From positions 124,001-188,000 of the forward strand of contig NZ_LPVY01000024.1 in NCBI RefSeq assembly GCF_001613805.1: DNA of 64,000 nucleotides, written 5' to 3'. The position numbers and the translations under genes were made by a program. Source of the DNA: Thalassospira lucentensis. GTDB lineage: Bacteria > Pseudomonadota > Alphaproteobacteria > Rhodospirillales > Thalassospiraceae. The first letter of the stretch is position 1, and the number at the start of each line of letters is the position of its first letter. Under the pieces are notes generated by a model. It did not search any database. It had not been told where the DNA came from and saw nothing but the letters and a program-made list of their open reading frames with translations. Of this stretch, positions 36,755-45,380 are shown in pieces.

Positions 36755-37945
36755 ATGTTGGAACCGATTGACTTGTTGCTGCTGCTGATTTCGGCCCTCG
36801 GTGCGGCCCAGACCATTTTTCTGGTTGTTCTTCTGCGGGGCGAGGGCAGGCGCGCATTTCGGGCCAATCGCTGGCTGATGATATTCGCGGTGGCTGTGGG
36901 AATGAGCTTTGCGGATGACATTATCGATACAATGGTCAGTCCGCTTGTAAATCTGTATCTAGCCCCCGTCTTTACCCCTTTCTACTTTGCCTTCATCCCG
37001 GCTATCTATCTGTATTTTCTGGAAATATCGGGGAAACCTTCTGTCAGGCCCGCATGGCATTTTGCGGTCATGCTTCCTGTGTCGGTGGTGATGATGGGTG
37101 TGGTGTACTTGCTCGGTCCTGACACTTCTTTGTCTGGGGTGACCATCGAGGAAATCAATGTCGATCTGGATTTTCGGCAGGGTAAGATCTTTAATGTGCT
37201 GCTGATTTTGCTGATAACGACATTCTGTCTTCAGTTTGCAAGTTATATGTTCCGGGTTTGGCATGTTGCGGTTCGGTATCTACAGGATGCCAGTCGGCAG
37301 CTTGAAGTGGATCAGAAAGGACTCCGGCGTTGGGTGCTGGAACTGCTGGTCGGGTTAAGTGTGATTTTTACCCTTTTCACGCTGATCAATCTTTTTGATA
37401 CCATCGTTTCGCGCAGTGAATGGTTACAGCTCGGCGTGAAGGCGACCTTCGTTCTGGTGTTCTTCCGGATGTGTCACGTTATTGCAGTGAACCCGGCATT
37501 GTTCGTTCAGCCCGAACGTGACGAGGTTGAAAACACCCATGAAAGTGACGAAGAAAAGCGCAGATCCGTTCTGGCGCGCAAGGTCGATTCCAATGATGTC
37601 AGCCGGATACGGGCAAAACTGGATCGTATCGTTGCCGCACGCGAATTGATGTTCGATCCGCTTCTGACCATGCCGAAACTTGCCAATGCGGTTGGCGTGA
37701 CACCCAACCAGCTTTCCTATGTCCTGAACCAGCATCTAGGCAAAAGCTTCTTTGATTTCGTCAATGAGGTCCGAACAAACGAGGCATCCCGCCTTCTGAT
37801 CGAGGAGCCGGATCGCACGATCCTCGATATCGCAATCAGTGTCGGGTTTAATTCGAAATCAACTTTCAATCTGGCTTTCAAGAAAATCACCGGCAAAACT
37901 CCCAGTGCGTACCGGGATGAGAAAATATTAAATACAAACACTTAG
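36755..37945 (+). CDS. Membrane-embedded AraC-family regulator, copy 3
   Basis: Third tandem paralogue, 396 residues, again with about seven membrane segments then an AraC-type domain. Its first 245 residues keep the same hydrophobic pattern and scattered identities (FRANRWLMIF, LYLAPVFTPFYFAFIPAIYLYFLEISG) but clearly diverge from copies 1 and 2, while the DNA-binding domain almost equals that of copy 2. All three may therefore read similar DNA sites but respond to different signals; this is inference. It ends 4 bases before a 20-base inverted repeat and 129 bases before the MipA/OmpV gene. Confidence 0.82.
   Translation: MLEPIDLLLLLISALGAAQTIFLVVLLRGEGRRAFRANRWLMIFAVAVGMSFADDIIDTMVSPLVNLYLAPVFTPFYFAFIPAIYLYFLEISGKPSVRPAWHFAVMLPVSVVMMGVVYLLGPDTSLSGVTIEEINVDLDFRQGKIFNVLLILLITTFCLQFASYMFRVWHVAVRYLQDASRQLEVDQKGLRRWVLELLVGLSVIFTLFTLINLFDTIVSRSEWLQLGVKATFVLVFFRMCHVIAVNPALFVQPERDEVENTHESDEEKRRSVLARKVDSNDVSRIRAKLDRIVAARELMFDPLLTMPKLANAVGVTPNQLSYVLNQHLGKSFFDFVNEVRTNEASRLLIEEPDRTILDIAISVGFNSKSTFNLAFKKITGKTPSAYRDEKILNTNT
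37655..37899 (+). repeat. 245-base near-identical repeat, unit 2
   Basis: Counterpart of 36386-36630, located in AraC copy 3. See that entry for the comparison. Confidence 0.85.
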
Positions 37946-37948
37946 CGC

Positions 37949-37968
37949 GTACGAATGTGCATTCGTAC
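37949..37968. promoter_or_regulatory. Perfect inverted repeat upstream of MipA/OmpV gene
   Basis: GTACGAATG and CATTCGTAC flank TG, forming a 20-base inverted repeat between AraC copy 3 and the outer-membrane protein gene. It could be an operator or a weak terminator; the AT content and the absence of a T run favour an operator. Confidence 0.45.
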
Positions 37969-38074
37969 CTTTGGGGTGTGTAAATCAGGTTCGAGGATAC
38001 AGAGCCGGACGCCATGCACAGGGCGGATCGGCATAGTCGGATCACCAAAACTGATACAAGGGTGATCGGACAAA

Positions 38075-38926
38075 ATGAGTTTTTATAGAGTTTCGAATCT
38101 GGTCGGGAACGGTTTGATCCTGTTGGGGACCGGATTATGCGCAAGCGCGCTTCTGCTTTTTATCAGCACCTCGGCCAATGCGCAGCAAGGTACAAGGGAC
38201 ATCCTGCGCGAAGAGGTCAATCCCAAACAGGACGAAGCCGATCCGTGGCTTGGCGGCGTCTGGCAGTTCGGGGCATATGGCCAGGTTGAGAGCAATCCTT
38301 ATCGCGGTGCGGACAGCGTCGATTTAGATCCTTTGCCGCTTTTGGCCTATGATGCGGATCGGCTGCATATCGGGACCGATGGGATATCTGTCACCGCATG
38401 GCAAAACGAGTTTGCCAGTCTTGACGTGCTTGGTGCACTTCGCATGGAGCCGTTTGAAAATGGCGATAGTGACTATCTGCGCGGTATGAATGAACGCGAC
38501 ATGGCCTATGAAGCCGGGATCGGTTTCACCAGCCGCCTGTGGCGGGGGGAGGTCGGAGCCTATTACCTGACCGATCTTAATGACGCCCATGACGGTCATG
38601 AACTTGACCTCACCTATACCATCCCGATGGATTTGCAGAATGTAACATTCGACTGGGGTGGCGGGGTACGCTGGCAAAGCGATAAGCTGGCAAACTACCA
38701 TGTCGGTGTCAGCGGCTCCGAAGTCAGAAGTGACCGGGCCGCCTATGATGCGGATGCTGCCTTCATCCCACATCTTGACGTTTCTGTGACCTATCCGATT
38801 ACCGAAAGTATCGTTCTGCTTGGGACCGGTGGGGTGGAATTGCTGCCTGACAGCTATACCGACAGTCCGTTGATTGATGATGACTATGTTTACAGCATCG
38901 GTCTGGGGTTGGTTTACAACTTCTGA
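38075..38926 (+). CDS. MipA/OmpV family outer-membrane protein
   Basis: A 283-residue beta-barrel protein with a long signal sequence ending near SANAQ. Typical features are the NPYRGADSVDLDPLPLLAYDADRLHI segment early in the mature part and an aromatic C-terminus (GLGLVYNF). Relatives include the OmpV porin-like proteins and MipA, a scaffold for murein enzymes. Regulators often adjoin mipA-type genes, usually as two-component pairs. Here the three membrane AraC proteins take that place. A GC-rich terminator follows. Confidence 0.88.
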   Translation: MSFYRVSNLVGNGLILLGTGLCASALLLFISTSANAQQGTRDILREEVNPKQDEADPWLGGVWQFGAYGQVESNPYRGADSVDLDPLPLLAYDADRLHIGTDGISVTAWQNEFASLDVLGALRMEPFENGDSDYLRGMNERDMAYEAGIGFTSRLWRGEVGAYYLTDLNDAHDGHELDLTYTIPMDLQNVTFDWGGGVRWQSDKLANYHVGVSGSEVRSDRAAYDADAAFIPHLDVSVTYPITESIVLLGTGGVELLPDSYTDSPLIDDDYVYSIGLGLVYNF

Positions 38927-38980
38927 CCTCTGGGTTCAGGCACCGGTCTCCTGCCCCCCAAATTCAGGCGGCCGGTTTCT

Positions 38981-39019
38981 GGCGGGTCGGTCACGTCCAG
39001 TGGGCCGACCCGCCCTTTG
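38981..39019 (+). terminator. Terminator of the MipA/OmpV gene
   Basis: GGCGGGTCGG (38981-38990) pairs with CCGACCCGCC (39005-39014), followed by CTTTGTT. Confidence 0.75.
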
Positions 39020-39049
39020 TTATCTGCCAGAATGAATCCCGGGAGGATC

Positions 39050-39175
39050 ATGATGTGGTTTATCCGCTTATGTGTGGGGATGACGCTTGTAGCCATGCTG
39101 ATCATTGGCATCTGTAGCGGATTTCTGGCGGTTTCTGCCGGCGTACGGTGTTTTTATGGCTACGCTACCCTTTGA
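39050..39175 (+). CDS. 41-residue small membrane protein
   Basis: A very short gene (MMWFIRLCVGMTLVAMLIIG, then a Cys/Gly-rich hydrophobic stretch and RCFYGYATL). The strong ribosome site GGGAGG lies just upstream of two adjacent ATGs, right after the MipA/OmpV terminator. It encodes one hydrophobic helix with positive residues at both ends. I do not recognise a family. Translation is suggested by the ribosome site only. Confidence 0.45.
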   Translation: MMWFIRLCVGMTLVAMLIIGICSGFLAVSAGVRCFYGYATL

Positions 39176-39203
39176 TTATGGTCATCAGGGGGGCTTGTCT
39201 GGC

Positions 39204-39608
39204 TTAGCTTTCTGCTGATTGGATTTTGAGTTCCAGCAAATCCCACTTGTTGCCATAAAGGTCGGCAAATACAGCAACGGTGCCATATGGCTCATATCGT
39301 GGTTCTTCAAGAAACATGACACCGGCCTTTTTCATCCGGGCATGATCGCGGGCGAAGTTGTCGGTATTCAGGAAAAAGCCAACCCGCCCGCCGGTTTGAT
39401 TGCCGATGGCAGCGGTTTGTGTTTCGCCCGATGCCTGTGCGAGCAAAAGGCGGCTTTCACATGCACCCTTCGGGCTGACAATGACCCAGCGTTTGCCGTT
39501 GCCCATATCGGTATCTTCGATCAGATCGAAACCGACCTTGTTGACATAGAAATCAATGGCGTCGTCATAATCCGCCACGACAAGGGCGACCAGTCCGATA
39601 TGGGGCAT
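39204..39608 (-). CDS. VOC-superfamily (glyoxalase-like) protein
   Basis: A 134-residue vicinal-oxygen-chelate protein with two beta-alpha-beta-beta-beta modules, starting MPHIGLVALVVADYDDAIDFY and ending with DLYGNKWDLLEL, whose Glu is a likely metal ligand. The first-module metal position does not carry the His typical of glyoxalase I, so activity is uncertain. It lies 10 bases after radC and may be the last gene of that operon. Confidence 0.8.
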   Translation of the reverse strand: MPHIGLVALVVADYDDAIDFYVNKVGFDLIEDTDMGNGKRWVIVSPKGACESRLLLAQASGETQTAAIGNQTGGRVGFFLNTDNFARDHARMKKAGVMFLEEPRYEPYGTVAVFADLYGNKWDLLELKIQSAES

Positions 39609-39618
39609 GGCTGTGATC

Positions 39619-40569
39619 CTAGATCAGGCCAAGGGTTTTGAACGAATTATATCCGGCCTGGCTAATGATGATGTGGTCATGGATAGTGATTTCCATCGCC
39701 TTGGCCGCCTCGATGATCTTGCGGGTCATGTCGATATCGCCGCGCGATGGCGTGGCGTCGCCGCTGGGATGGTTGTGAACCAGAATGATCGCACTGGCAT
39801 GCAGTTCCAGCGCGCGCTTGATCACTTCACGCGGATAAACCGGGGTGTGGTCGACCGTGCCAGTCTGATGACATTCATCAGCAATCAACCGGTTCTTGCG
39901 ATCCAGAAACAGCAGGTGCAGTTCTTCGGTCTTGCGATGGCCCAGCCGCACCCGGCAATAATCAATCAGCTGTTCCCAGCTAGCGATCACGGGTAATTCC
40001 ATCGCGCGTTCACGCGCCAGATACTGCGCGCTGGCTTCGGCGACCTTGATCGCGGCAATTCCGGCATCACCAAGCCCCTTGGCCTTTTGCAAATCCTCGG
40101 GCCGGGCGGCAAGAACATTGGCAAAGCTGCCAAACTGCGCAATCAGCGATTTTGCCAGTGGTTTGACATCACCGCGCGGCATCGCCATGCATAGCAGAAG
40201 TTCCAGCAATTCATACTCGGCAAGCGCATTTGCCCCGCCTTTAAGGAACCGTTCGCGCAAGCGTTGGCGATGGCCGTGATAATGCGGTTTGGCGGACTTT
40301 GCGTCGGTTGGGGATGCCGGTAACTGGCCGCTTTGTCCGACCGGGACGGCATCGCGCGTCTGATCGAAAAAGACCTGTGCGCCGTCATCAATCTGAGCAT
40401 CAATCGGCGCGTCAGGACGGGAAGCAGCTTTGCGATCTTCTGTTTCGCTCAAATCCGCTTCCCCCTCGTTCGCGGCCTTATTCGGCGGCTGCACTGATAT
40501 CGTATGGTGGTTTTTCAAGCCCGGCGGGCGAACGGGTAAAGATTTCAAACCCGTCATCGGTGACGCCAA
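39619..40569 (-). CDS. radC: RadC/JAB-domain protein (UPF0758)
   Basis: Protein of about 316 residues whose C-terminal half is the RadC JAB domain with the metal motif in VHNHPSGDATPSRGD, preceded by helix-hairpin-helix-like segments (LLELLLCMAMPRGDVKPLAKSL). Metal peptidase or nuclease-like activity is implied by fold, but the physiological role remains unclear. The start is doubtful. The given start overlaps map by 92 bases, a GTG at 40494 would overlap by only 17, and the first ~90 residues look unconserved. Downstream of map in the sfsA-map-radC order seen in many alphaproteobacteria. Confidence 0.85.
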   Translation of the reverse strand: MASPMTGLKSLPVRPPGLKNHHTISVQPPNKAANEGEADLSETEDRKAASRPDAPIDAQIDDGAQVFFDQTRDAVPVGQSGQLPASPTDAKSAKPHYHGHRQRLRERFLKGGANALAEYELLELLLCMAMPRGDVKPLAKSLIAQFGSFANVLAARPEDLQKAKGLGDAGIAAIKVAEASAQYLARERAMELPVIASWEQLIDYCRVRLGHRKTEELHLLFLDRKNRLIADECHQTGTVDHTPVYPREVIKRALELHASAIILVHNHPSGDATPSRGDIDMTRKIIEAAKAMEITIHDHIIISQAGYNSFKTLGLI

Positions 40570-41284
40570 GCGAATGTTCGAACTGTGCGGACAGTTTGCG
40601 GTCCCGCGTTACAGCTGTCCAGCCATCAGGCAGGATTTTGCAGGTATAGGTACCCTGATTGATCATCGGCTCTATGGTGAAAATCATGCCGGGTTCCAGA
40701 ACCAGTCCTTCGCCTGGGCGGCCATAATGCAGGACATTTGGCGCATCGTGGAAAACCTGACCCAGCCCATGACCGCAGAAATCGCGCACAACCGAAAAAC
40801 GTTCGCTTTCGGCATAGCTCTGGATCGCATAACCGATATCGCCAAGGGTCGCCCCCGGCTTGACGGCATTGATGCCGCGCCACAATGCTTCATAGGTCAC
40901 ATCGACAAGGCGCTGCGCCATTACCTTGGGCGTGCCTGCAATATACATGCGCGATGTATCGCCATACCAGCCATCAAGAATGACGGTGACATCGATATTC
41001 ATGATGTCGCCATTCATCAGTTTCTTGTCGCCGGGGATCCCGTGACAGACAACATGATTGATCGAGGTGCAAATCGATTTCGGAAAACCGCGATATCCAA
41101 GGCAGGCCGAAACCGCATTATGGTCGCGAATATATTCATCGCACAATTGGTCAAGTCTGCCGGTCGTTTCGCCCGGGACAACGAAAGGTGTAATGTAATC
41201 GAGCACTTCCGCAGCCAGCCGTCCGGCGGCGCGCATCCCCTCGAATGCTTCGGGTCCGTGCAGTTTTACTTTTCCGTTCGCCAC
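40478..41284 (-). CDS. map: Methionine aminopeptidase type I
   Basis: Removes the N-terminal Met from new proteins. The 268 residues contain the metal ligands of the family: two Asp in IDVTVILDGWYGDTSRMY, His in HGLGQVFHDAP, and Glu in FTIEPMI and FEHSLGV. CHGIPGDKKLMNGDIMNIDV is also diagnostic. Situated between sfsA and radC on the same strand. Confidence 0.96.
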   Translation of the reverse strand: MANGKVKLHGPEAFEGMRAAGRLAAEVLDYITPFVVPGETTGRLDQLCDEYIRDHNAVSACLGYRGFPKSICTSINHVVCHGIPGDKKLMNGDIMNIDVTVILDGWYGDTSRMYIAGTPKVMAQRLVDVTYEALWRGINAVKPGATLGDIGYAIQSYAESERFSVVRDFCGHGLGQVFHDAPNVLHYGRPGEGLVLEPGMIFTIEPMINQGTYTCKILPDGWTAVTRDRKLSAQFEHSLGVTDDGFEIFTRSPAGLEKPPYDISAAAE

Positions 41285-41381
41285 CCGAAATCTCCTTGGT
41301 TCGGCAGTAAATTCAATGGTCGCTGTGTCGCAACATAGTTCAATGACATAATCGGACAGGGCGAAATTGGCAAGGACGCCG

Positions 41382-42110
41382 TCACTTTGCGCTGATGTCG
41401 AGGATTGGAAGTGTGGTGTTTACGGTGACCGACGGTGTCTTGACATCAATCACGCAGTCATAGGCAATCGCTTCGACCTTAGCACTGGTGGCAGCCGCAA
41501 AGCGCGCGGCATATTGCGGATCGATATCCGATGCCAGGGCAAACTGATCACAATCATCGCGCTGGATCAGATAGAACATCACGGCACGATGCCCGTCTGC
41601 GACCATGTCCGCCATTTCGTCCAGATGCTTTGCCCCACGCACAGTCACCGCATCGGGAAATTCGGCCAGCCCCGGCACGGCATTATCGCGTTTCAGGTGG
41701 ACGTTCTTGACTTCGACATAGCAAAGCCCTTTGACCGGATCGGATAACAGAATATCGATACGGGAGTTTTTGCCATATTTGACTTCGCGTTTCAGCGTCT
41801 CATACCCGGCCAGTTCGGGCACCTTGCCTGCCAGTATCGCTTCTTCGACAATTGCATTGGGATGGGCAGTATTGATACCAACCATCGCACCGCCAACCAG
41901 GCACAGTTCCCAACTGTATTTCAGTTTGCGCTTCGGATTGTCTGATTGCGATAGCCAGACATCAATCCCTGCTTCCTTTAATCCGATCATCCCGCCCGGA
42001 TTGGCGCAGTGGGCGGTGATCATGTCGCCATTTTCAAGCTCGATATCGGCCAGAAACCGTTTGTAACGTTTGATCAGCTTGCCCTGAATCAGGGGAGAAG
42101 GAAGGAGCAT
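41382..42110 (-). CDS. sfsA: SfsA family DNA/RNA nuclease
   Basis: A 242-residue SfsA protein with family landmarks LIKRYKRFLADIELENG, THCANPGGMIGL-like HCANPGGMIGL and YVEVKNVHLKRD, the last holding the Glu/Lys of a PD-(D/E)xK-like nuclease site. First described in E. coli as sugar fermentation stimulation; later work assigned nuclease activity. It is followed after 97 bases by map. Confidence 0.93.
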   Translation of the reverse strand: MLLPSPLIQGKLIKRYKRFLADIELENGDMITAHCANPGGMIGLKEAGIDVWLSQSDNPKRKLKYSWELCLVGGAMVGINTAHPNAIVEEAILAGKVPELAGYETLKREVKYGKNSRIDILLSDPVKGLCYVEVKNVHLKRDNAVPGLAEFPDAVTVRGAKHLDEMADMVADGHRAVMFYLIQRDDCDQFALASDIDPQYAARFAAATSAKVEAIAYDCVIDVKTPSVTVNTTLPILDISAK

Positions 42111-42161
42111 GTCAAATTCCGGTAACTGTTTGTTTTTGATCGGTTAAATCAAAATTTGTGA

Positions 42162-43079
42162 CTAATTGCTTTTGGCTGGATCGGGCTTGTCTGGCACGTC
42201 ACCCAGAAAATCGACAAGGCTGACCTGACCGGTGCCACGACGCAGCGGTTTTGGCTGGCTTTCGTCCGGGGTCCATGCGGTAAGGTAGATCACCTGAAAT
42301 TTGGCATGAACGCGGCCATCCGGGCGACCATGACGTTCGTGATAAATTGCCGCGGCACGGGCCAATGTGCTGCGTTTGGTGAATTTTTTGGACCGGATGG
42401 CGACAAGGTTGCTTTCGCCCATCCCCGAAAGATCGCGCATCAGTTTCAGGGCATCGGGATAATCGATGGTGATATCGTCGCTATCGACCACCGGCAGGGC
42501 AAAGCCGCTGCGCTGTAACAGCGACCCGGCATCGCGAACATCGACAAAGGGGGATACGCGGGGCGACACTCCGCCTTCTTCTTCGGCCTCGGCCGTCATC
42601 AGTGCCTCGCGCAGGTCGCGCAGCGTATCGCCGCCCAGCAGGCAGGCCAGAAACAGGCCGTCGGGTTTAAGCGCACGCCGTGCTTGAAGCAGCATACCGG
42701 GCAGGTCATTGACCCAGTGTAGCGACAGGTTCGAAAGGATCAGATCAAGTGATCCATCGCCAAACGGCAGGAATTCTTCATCGGCAACGAATGTGGTGCG
42801 TTCATTGCGCATTTTGGCTGACTGCGCATAACCATATGAAATGTCACATTGATGCAGGGTTTCGATCCCGCCACGTGCACCGATGATCTGGCCAAGCTCG
42901 CCATTGTGACAGCCAAGATCAACCGCCAGCGGGAATGTGCGCGTGGTGTCGTCAAGCCGGTCGGCAAGGCGTTCGGCGGTTTCGGCGAACAGGAAATTGA
43001 ATTCACTGGCGCGCTTTGCCGCGCGGTCGCGGCGCAGTTTCAGGATGTGGCGATCAAAAACGGTGATCGGATCGGCCAT
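42162..43079 (-). CDS. SAM-dependent methyltransferase-fold protein (NDUFAF5-like)
   Basis: A 305-residue Rossmann-type protein with the SAM motif AVDLGCHNGEL and the later LILSNLSLHWVNDLPG, which closely fits the NDUFAF5/BioC-like branch. Mitochondrial NDUFAF5 modifies an arginine of a complex I subunit during assembly. The bacterial role is inferred by homology only. I start at the ATG at 43079 (MADPITVFDRH), the typical N-terminus; an in-frame ATG nine codons upstream is less likely. Normally a neighbour of comF in alphaproteobacteria; here 4 kb of other genes lie between. Confidence 0.82.
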   Translation of the reverse strand: MADPITVFDRHILKLRRDRAAKRASEFNFLFAETAERLADRLDDTTRTFPLAVDLGCHNGELGQIIGARGGIETLHQCDISYGYAQSAKMRNERTTFVADEEFLPFGDGSLDLILSNLSLHWVNDLPGMLLQARRALKPDGLFLACLLGGDTLRDLREALMTAEAEEEGGVSPRVSPFVDVRDAGSLLQRSGFALPVVDSDDITIDYPDALKLMRDLSGMGESNLVAIRSKKFTKRSTLARAAAIYHERHGRPDGRVHAKFQVIYLTAWTPDESQPKPLRRGTGQVSLVDFLGDVPDKPDPAKSN

Positions 43080-43163
43080 GGGGCGGGAAGCTCCGTCAAA
43101 AGTCATTTTAAAAGTTACGACCTAGATAGAACGTCGCGCCCGCCCTTGCAATCCAAGACCGGA

Positions 43164-45281
43164 TCAAAGCGCCAGAACAAGTGGCTCATTGCTGTCATCT
43201 TCCACTGCCGCGGGCACGGCACAGCAGATCAATGCCTCGTCCGCAGCGGTTTTGGCCGATGGCCGGGTTTTATAGGTCACGTTTCCTTGCAGGATTTTGG
43301 TCCGGCAGGTGCCGCAATTCCCGCCACGGCAGCTTGCCTCTGGCGCCAATCCGGCATCTTCGGCCAGTTCCAGCAGGGTTTTGCCATCACCCGGCTTCCA
43401 GATTGTGCTTTGGCCCGAGCTTGAAAAATCGACCTTAGTTTCCGTGAGGCTTGCCGGTGCCAGTTCCGGCAAATCGGGTTGGCTGTCGTGTCTGCGTTGC
43501 AGGGATGCGGGGCCGAATGCCTCGGCATGGATGCGGGTATCGGTGATGTTAAGGCCGCGCAAACCATCATATATCGCCTGCATGAAAGGCGGCGGACCGC
43601 ACAGATAAAAATCGAAATCGTCAAACGGCAGCAGGGAGCGCAGCAAATTCATATCGATATGCCCGGATGCCTCGTAATCCTTGCGTGGTTCTGCATTGGT
43701 CGGATCGCCAAGGACGCGGACAAGGCGAATGTTGCCTTGGGCTGCTTTGACCAGTTCGACCAGCTCGTCATCAAACGCCCGGTCTTCAAGGGTGCGCGCG
43801 GCGTAAAACAGCCATGTCGGCCGGAAGCCGCGGGTGCGGAGCCCCTCATAAACGACATGGCGCAACATCGAGATCATTGGCGTAATACCGATCCCGCCCG
43901 CAATCAGAACTGCCGGGCGTTTGACATGGGCGTCGATTGAAAAATCACCAGCAGGCGCGCGGGCCTCGATCGCGTCGCCCTCGGAAAGATGGTCGTGCAA
44001 ATGGCTTGAAACCAAGCCTTCGCGCTTCACACTGATGCGATAGCTATTGTCGGACGGGCCGCTTGAAAGCGTATAGGTGCGGATCAGCGGTTTGTCATGG
44101 CCGGGCACCGTGACCCGGATCGGCAGGTGCTGCCCGGCTTTGTGCGGCAGGGTTCCAGTCCCGTCGAGCGGTTCGAGATGGAAGGATTTGATTATTCTGT
44201 TTTCCTTCACAATCCGCGCGATTTTGAAATTTTTCCAAATAATCGCATTTTTCATCGACGCGATCTTGCGTTCCGCCGTTTCCCAGTCGCCGGTCAGAAG
44301 GCTGTTGGGGGATGCCCCGTCGATTTGATCGCGCCAGCGGATCGGAAGGGCGGCCTTGCGCAACACGACCTTGCGAGGGAAAACCCGCCACAAACGTTCC
44401 GCCCCCTGAAAGGCGGCAATTTCCGGTCCATCGATAATGACGTCGGCATCGCCGGTGATTTGCAGGACATCGCCCGTGGCAAAATCTGTAAAGACAAGGC
44501 CTGCCTTGGGATTGGCGAGGATATTTCCCAGCGTATTGAAAAACAGGTTTCCGGCAAAATCGGGAATGGTCAGGCTGCCATCGGCATCGACGCGGACAAA
44601 TCCGCGTTTGCCACCACGATGTGAAACATCAACCTCGCGCTTTTCACCCGGACGATCGACATAGGTTGCAACAAAGAAGGTGTCGGCCGCGGCAATCATC
44701 GCGCGCGCCTTATCATTCAACGTGCTTTCCAAATCCGCCCGCGAACCGGTTTGAGGCGAAAGTGGATCGCGGGTGAACTCGAAATCACGCAACTGAATAT
44801 ATTGCGGGCAGTTGCCATAGCTGTGCCCGACCCGGATTGCGAAACCGCTATCAGATGAACGCGCGATCGTGCCATTCAGACGGTTGCGGCGTCTTGTGTG
44901 CAGTTCAATCCCGATCATGCCAATTGCCTTGCCATCATCCATCCCGGCATCGGCCGGATCAGCCGGATCACGCGGGATATTGACCGCAAGCTGATAGGGA
45001 TCGGGCGAATGCAGAAAACCGGGATGGTTGGCGCGAAGGGTTGCCCAGACGTCGCCATTTTCATCGACCGCGCCAAACACGGCAAAGGGCAGTCGCGGGT
45101 AAAACTGGCGATGCTGTTCGATCAGGTGGTCGCGCAGAACACGTTTGCCAACCTCGGCCATGCGGGCATTGACCCCGACCAGCTTCTGCATGTGAATTTC
45201 ACCTTCGTGCCACGGGCTGTTGGTGTCCGTGCCAGAAGGGGTAAATTGCAGGGGGGCAGACGACATCAAGGGCGTGCTCAT
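43164..45281 (-). CDS. PNPOx-like, flavin reductase and 2Fe-2S ferredoxin fusion
   Basis: A three-part redox protein of 705 residues. Residues about 30-330 resemble pyridoxamine-phosphate-oxidase-like flavin-binding proteins (LPFAVFGAVDENGDVWATLR). About 350-590 form a ferredoxin-reductase module with FAD motif RTYTLS and NAD-binding GGIGITPMISML. About 620-705 form a plant-type 2Fe-2S ferredoxin with CRGGNCGTC and a later CC. Electron flow from NAD(P)H through FAD to the cluster, with the N-terminal flavin domain as possible acceptor or oxidase, is inference. AAAGGAAA precedes the ATG. It is downstream of a GST gene on the same strand, 99 bases away. Confidence 0.85.
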   Translation of the reverse strand: MSTPLMSSAPLQFTPSGTDTNSPWHEGEIHMQKLVGVNARMAEVGKRVLRDHLIEQHRQFYPRLPFAVFGAVDENGDVWATLRANHPGFLHSPDPYQLAVNIPRDPADPADAGMDDGKAIGMIGIELHTRRRNRLNGTIARSSDSGFAIRVGHSYGNCPQYIQLRDFEFTRDPLSPQTGSRADLESTLNDKARAMIAAADTFFVATYVDRPGEKREVDVSHRGGKRGFVRVDADGSLTIPDFAGNLFFNTLGNILANPKAGLVFTDFATGDVLQITGDADVIIDGPEIAAFQGAERLWRVFPRKVVLRKAALPIRWRDQIDGASPNSLLTGDWETAERKIASMKNAIIWKNFKIARIVKENRIIKSFHLEPLDGTGTLPHKAGQHLPIRVTVPGHDKPLIRTYTLSSGPSDNSYRISVKREGLVSSHLHDHLSEGDAIEARAPAGDFSIDAHVKRPAVLIAGGIGITPMISMLRHVVYEGLRTRGFRPTWLFYAARTLEDRAFDDELVELVKAAQGNIRLVRVLGDPTNAEPRKDYEASGHIDMNLLRSLLPFDDFDFYLCGPPPFMQAIYDGLRGLNITDTRIHAEAFGPASLQRRHDSQPDLPELAPASLTETKVDFSSSGQSTIWKPGDGKTLLELAEDAGLAPEASCRGGNCGTCRTKILQGNVTYKTRPSAKTAADEALICCAVPAAVEDDSNEPLVLAL

Positions 45282-45380
45282 GGCAGTTTCCTTTACGACA
45301 CAAAGAAGGGGTCGGGCCGGGGAGAGGGATCACCGAGTTGGTGCAGGGGGGCAAGTACGGTGAAAGACCGACCCTGACCA

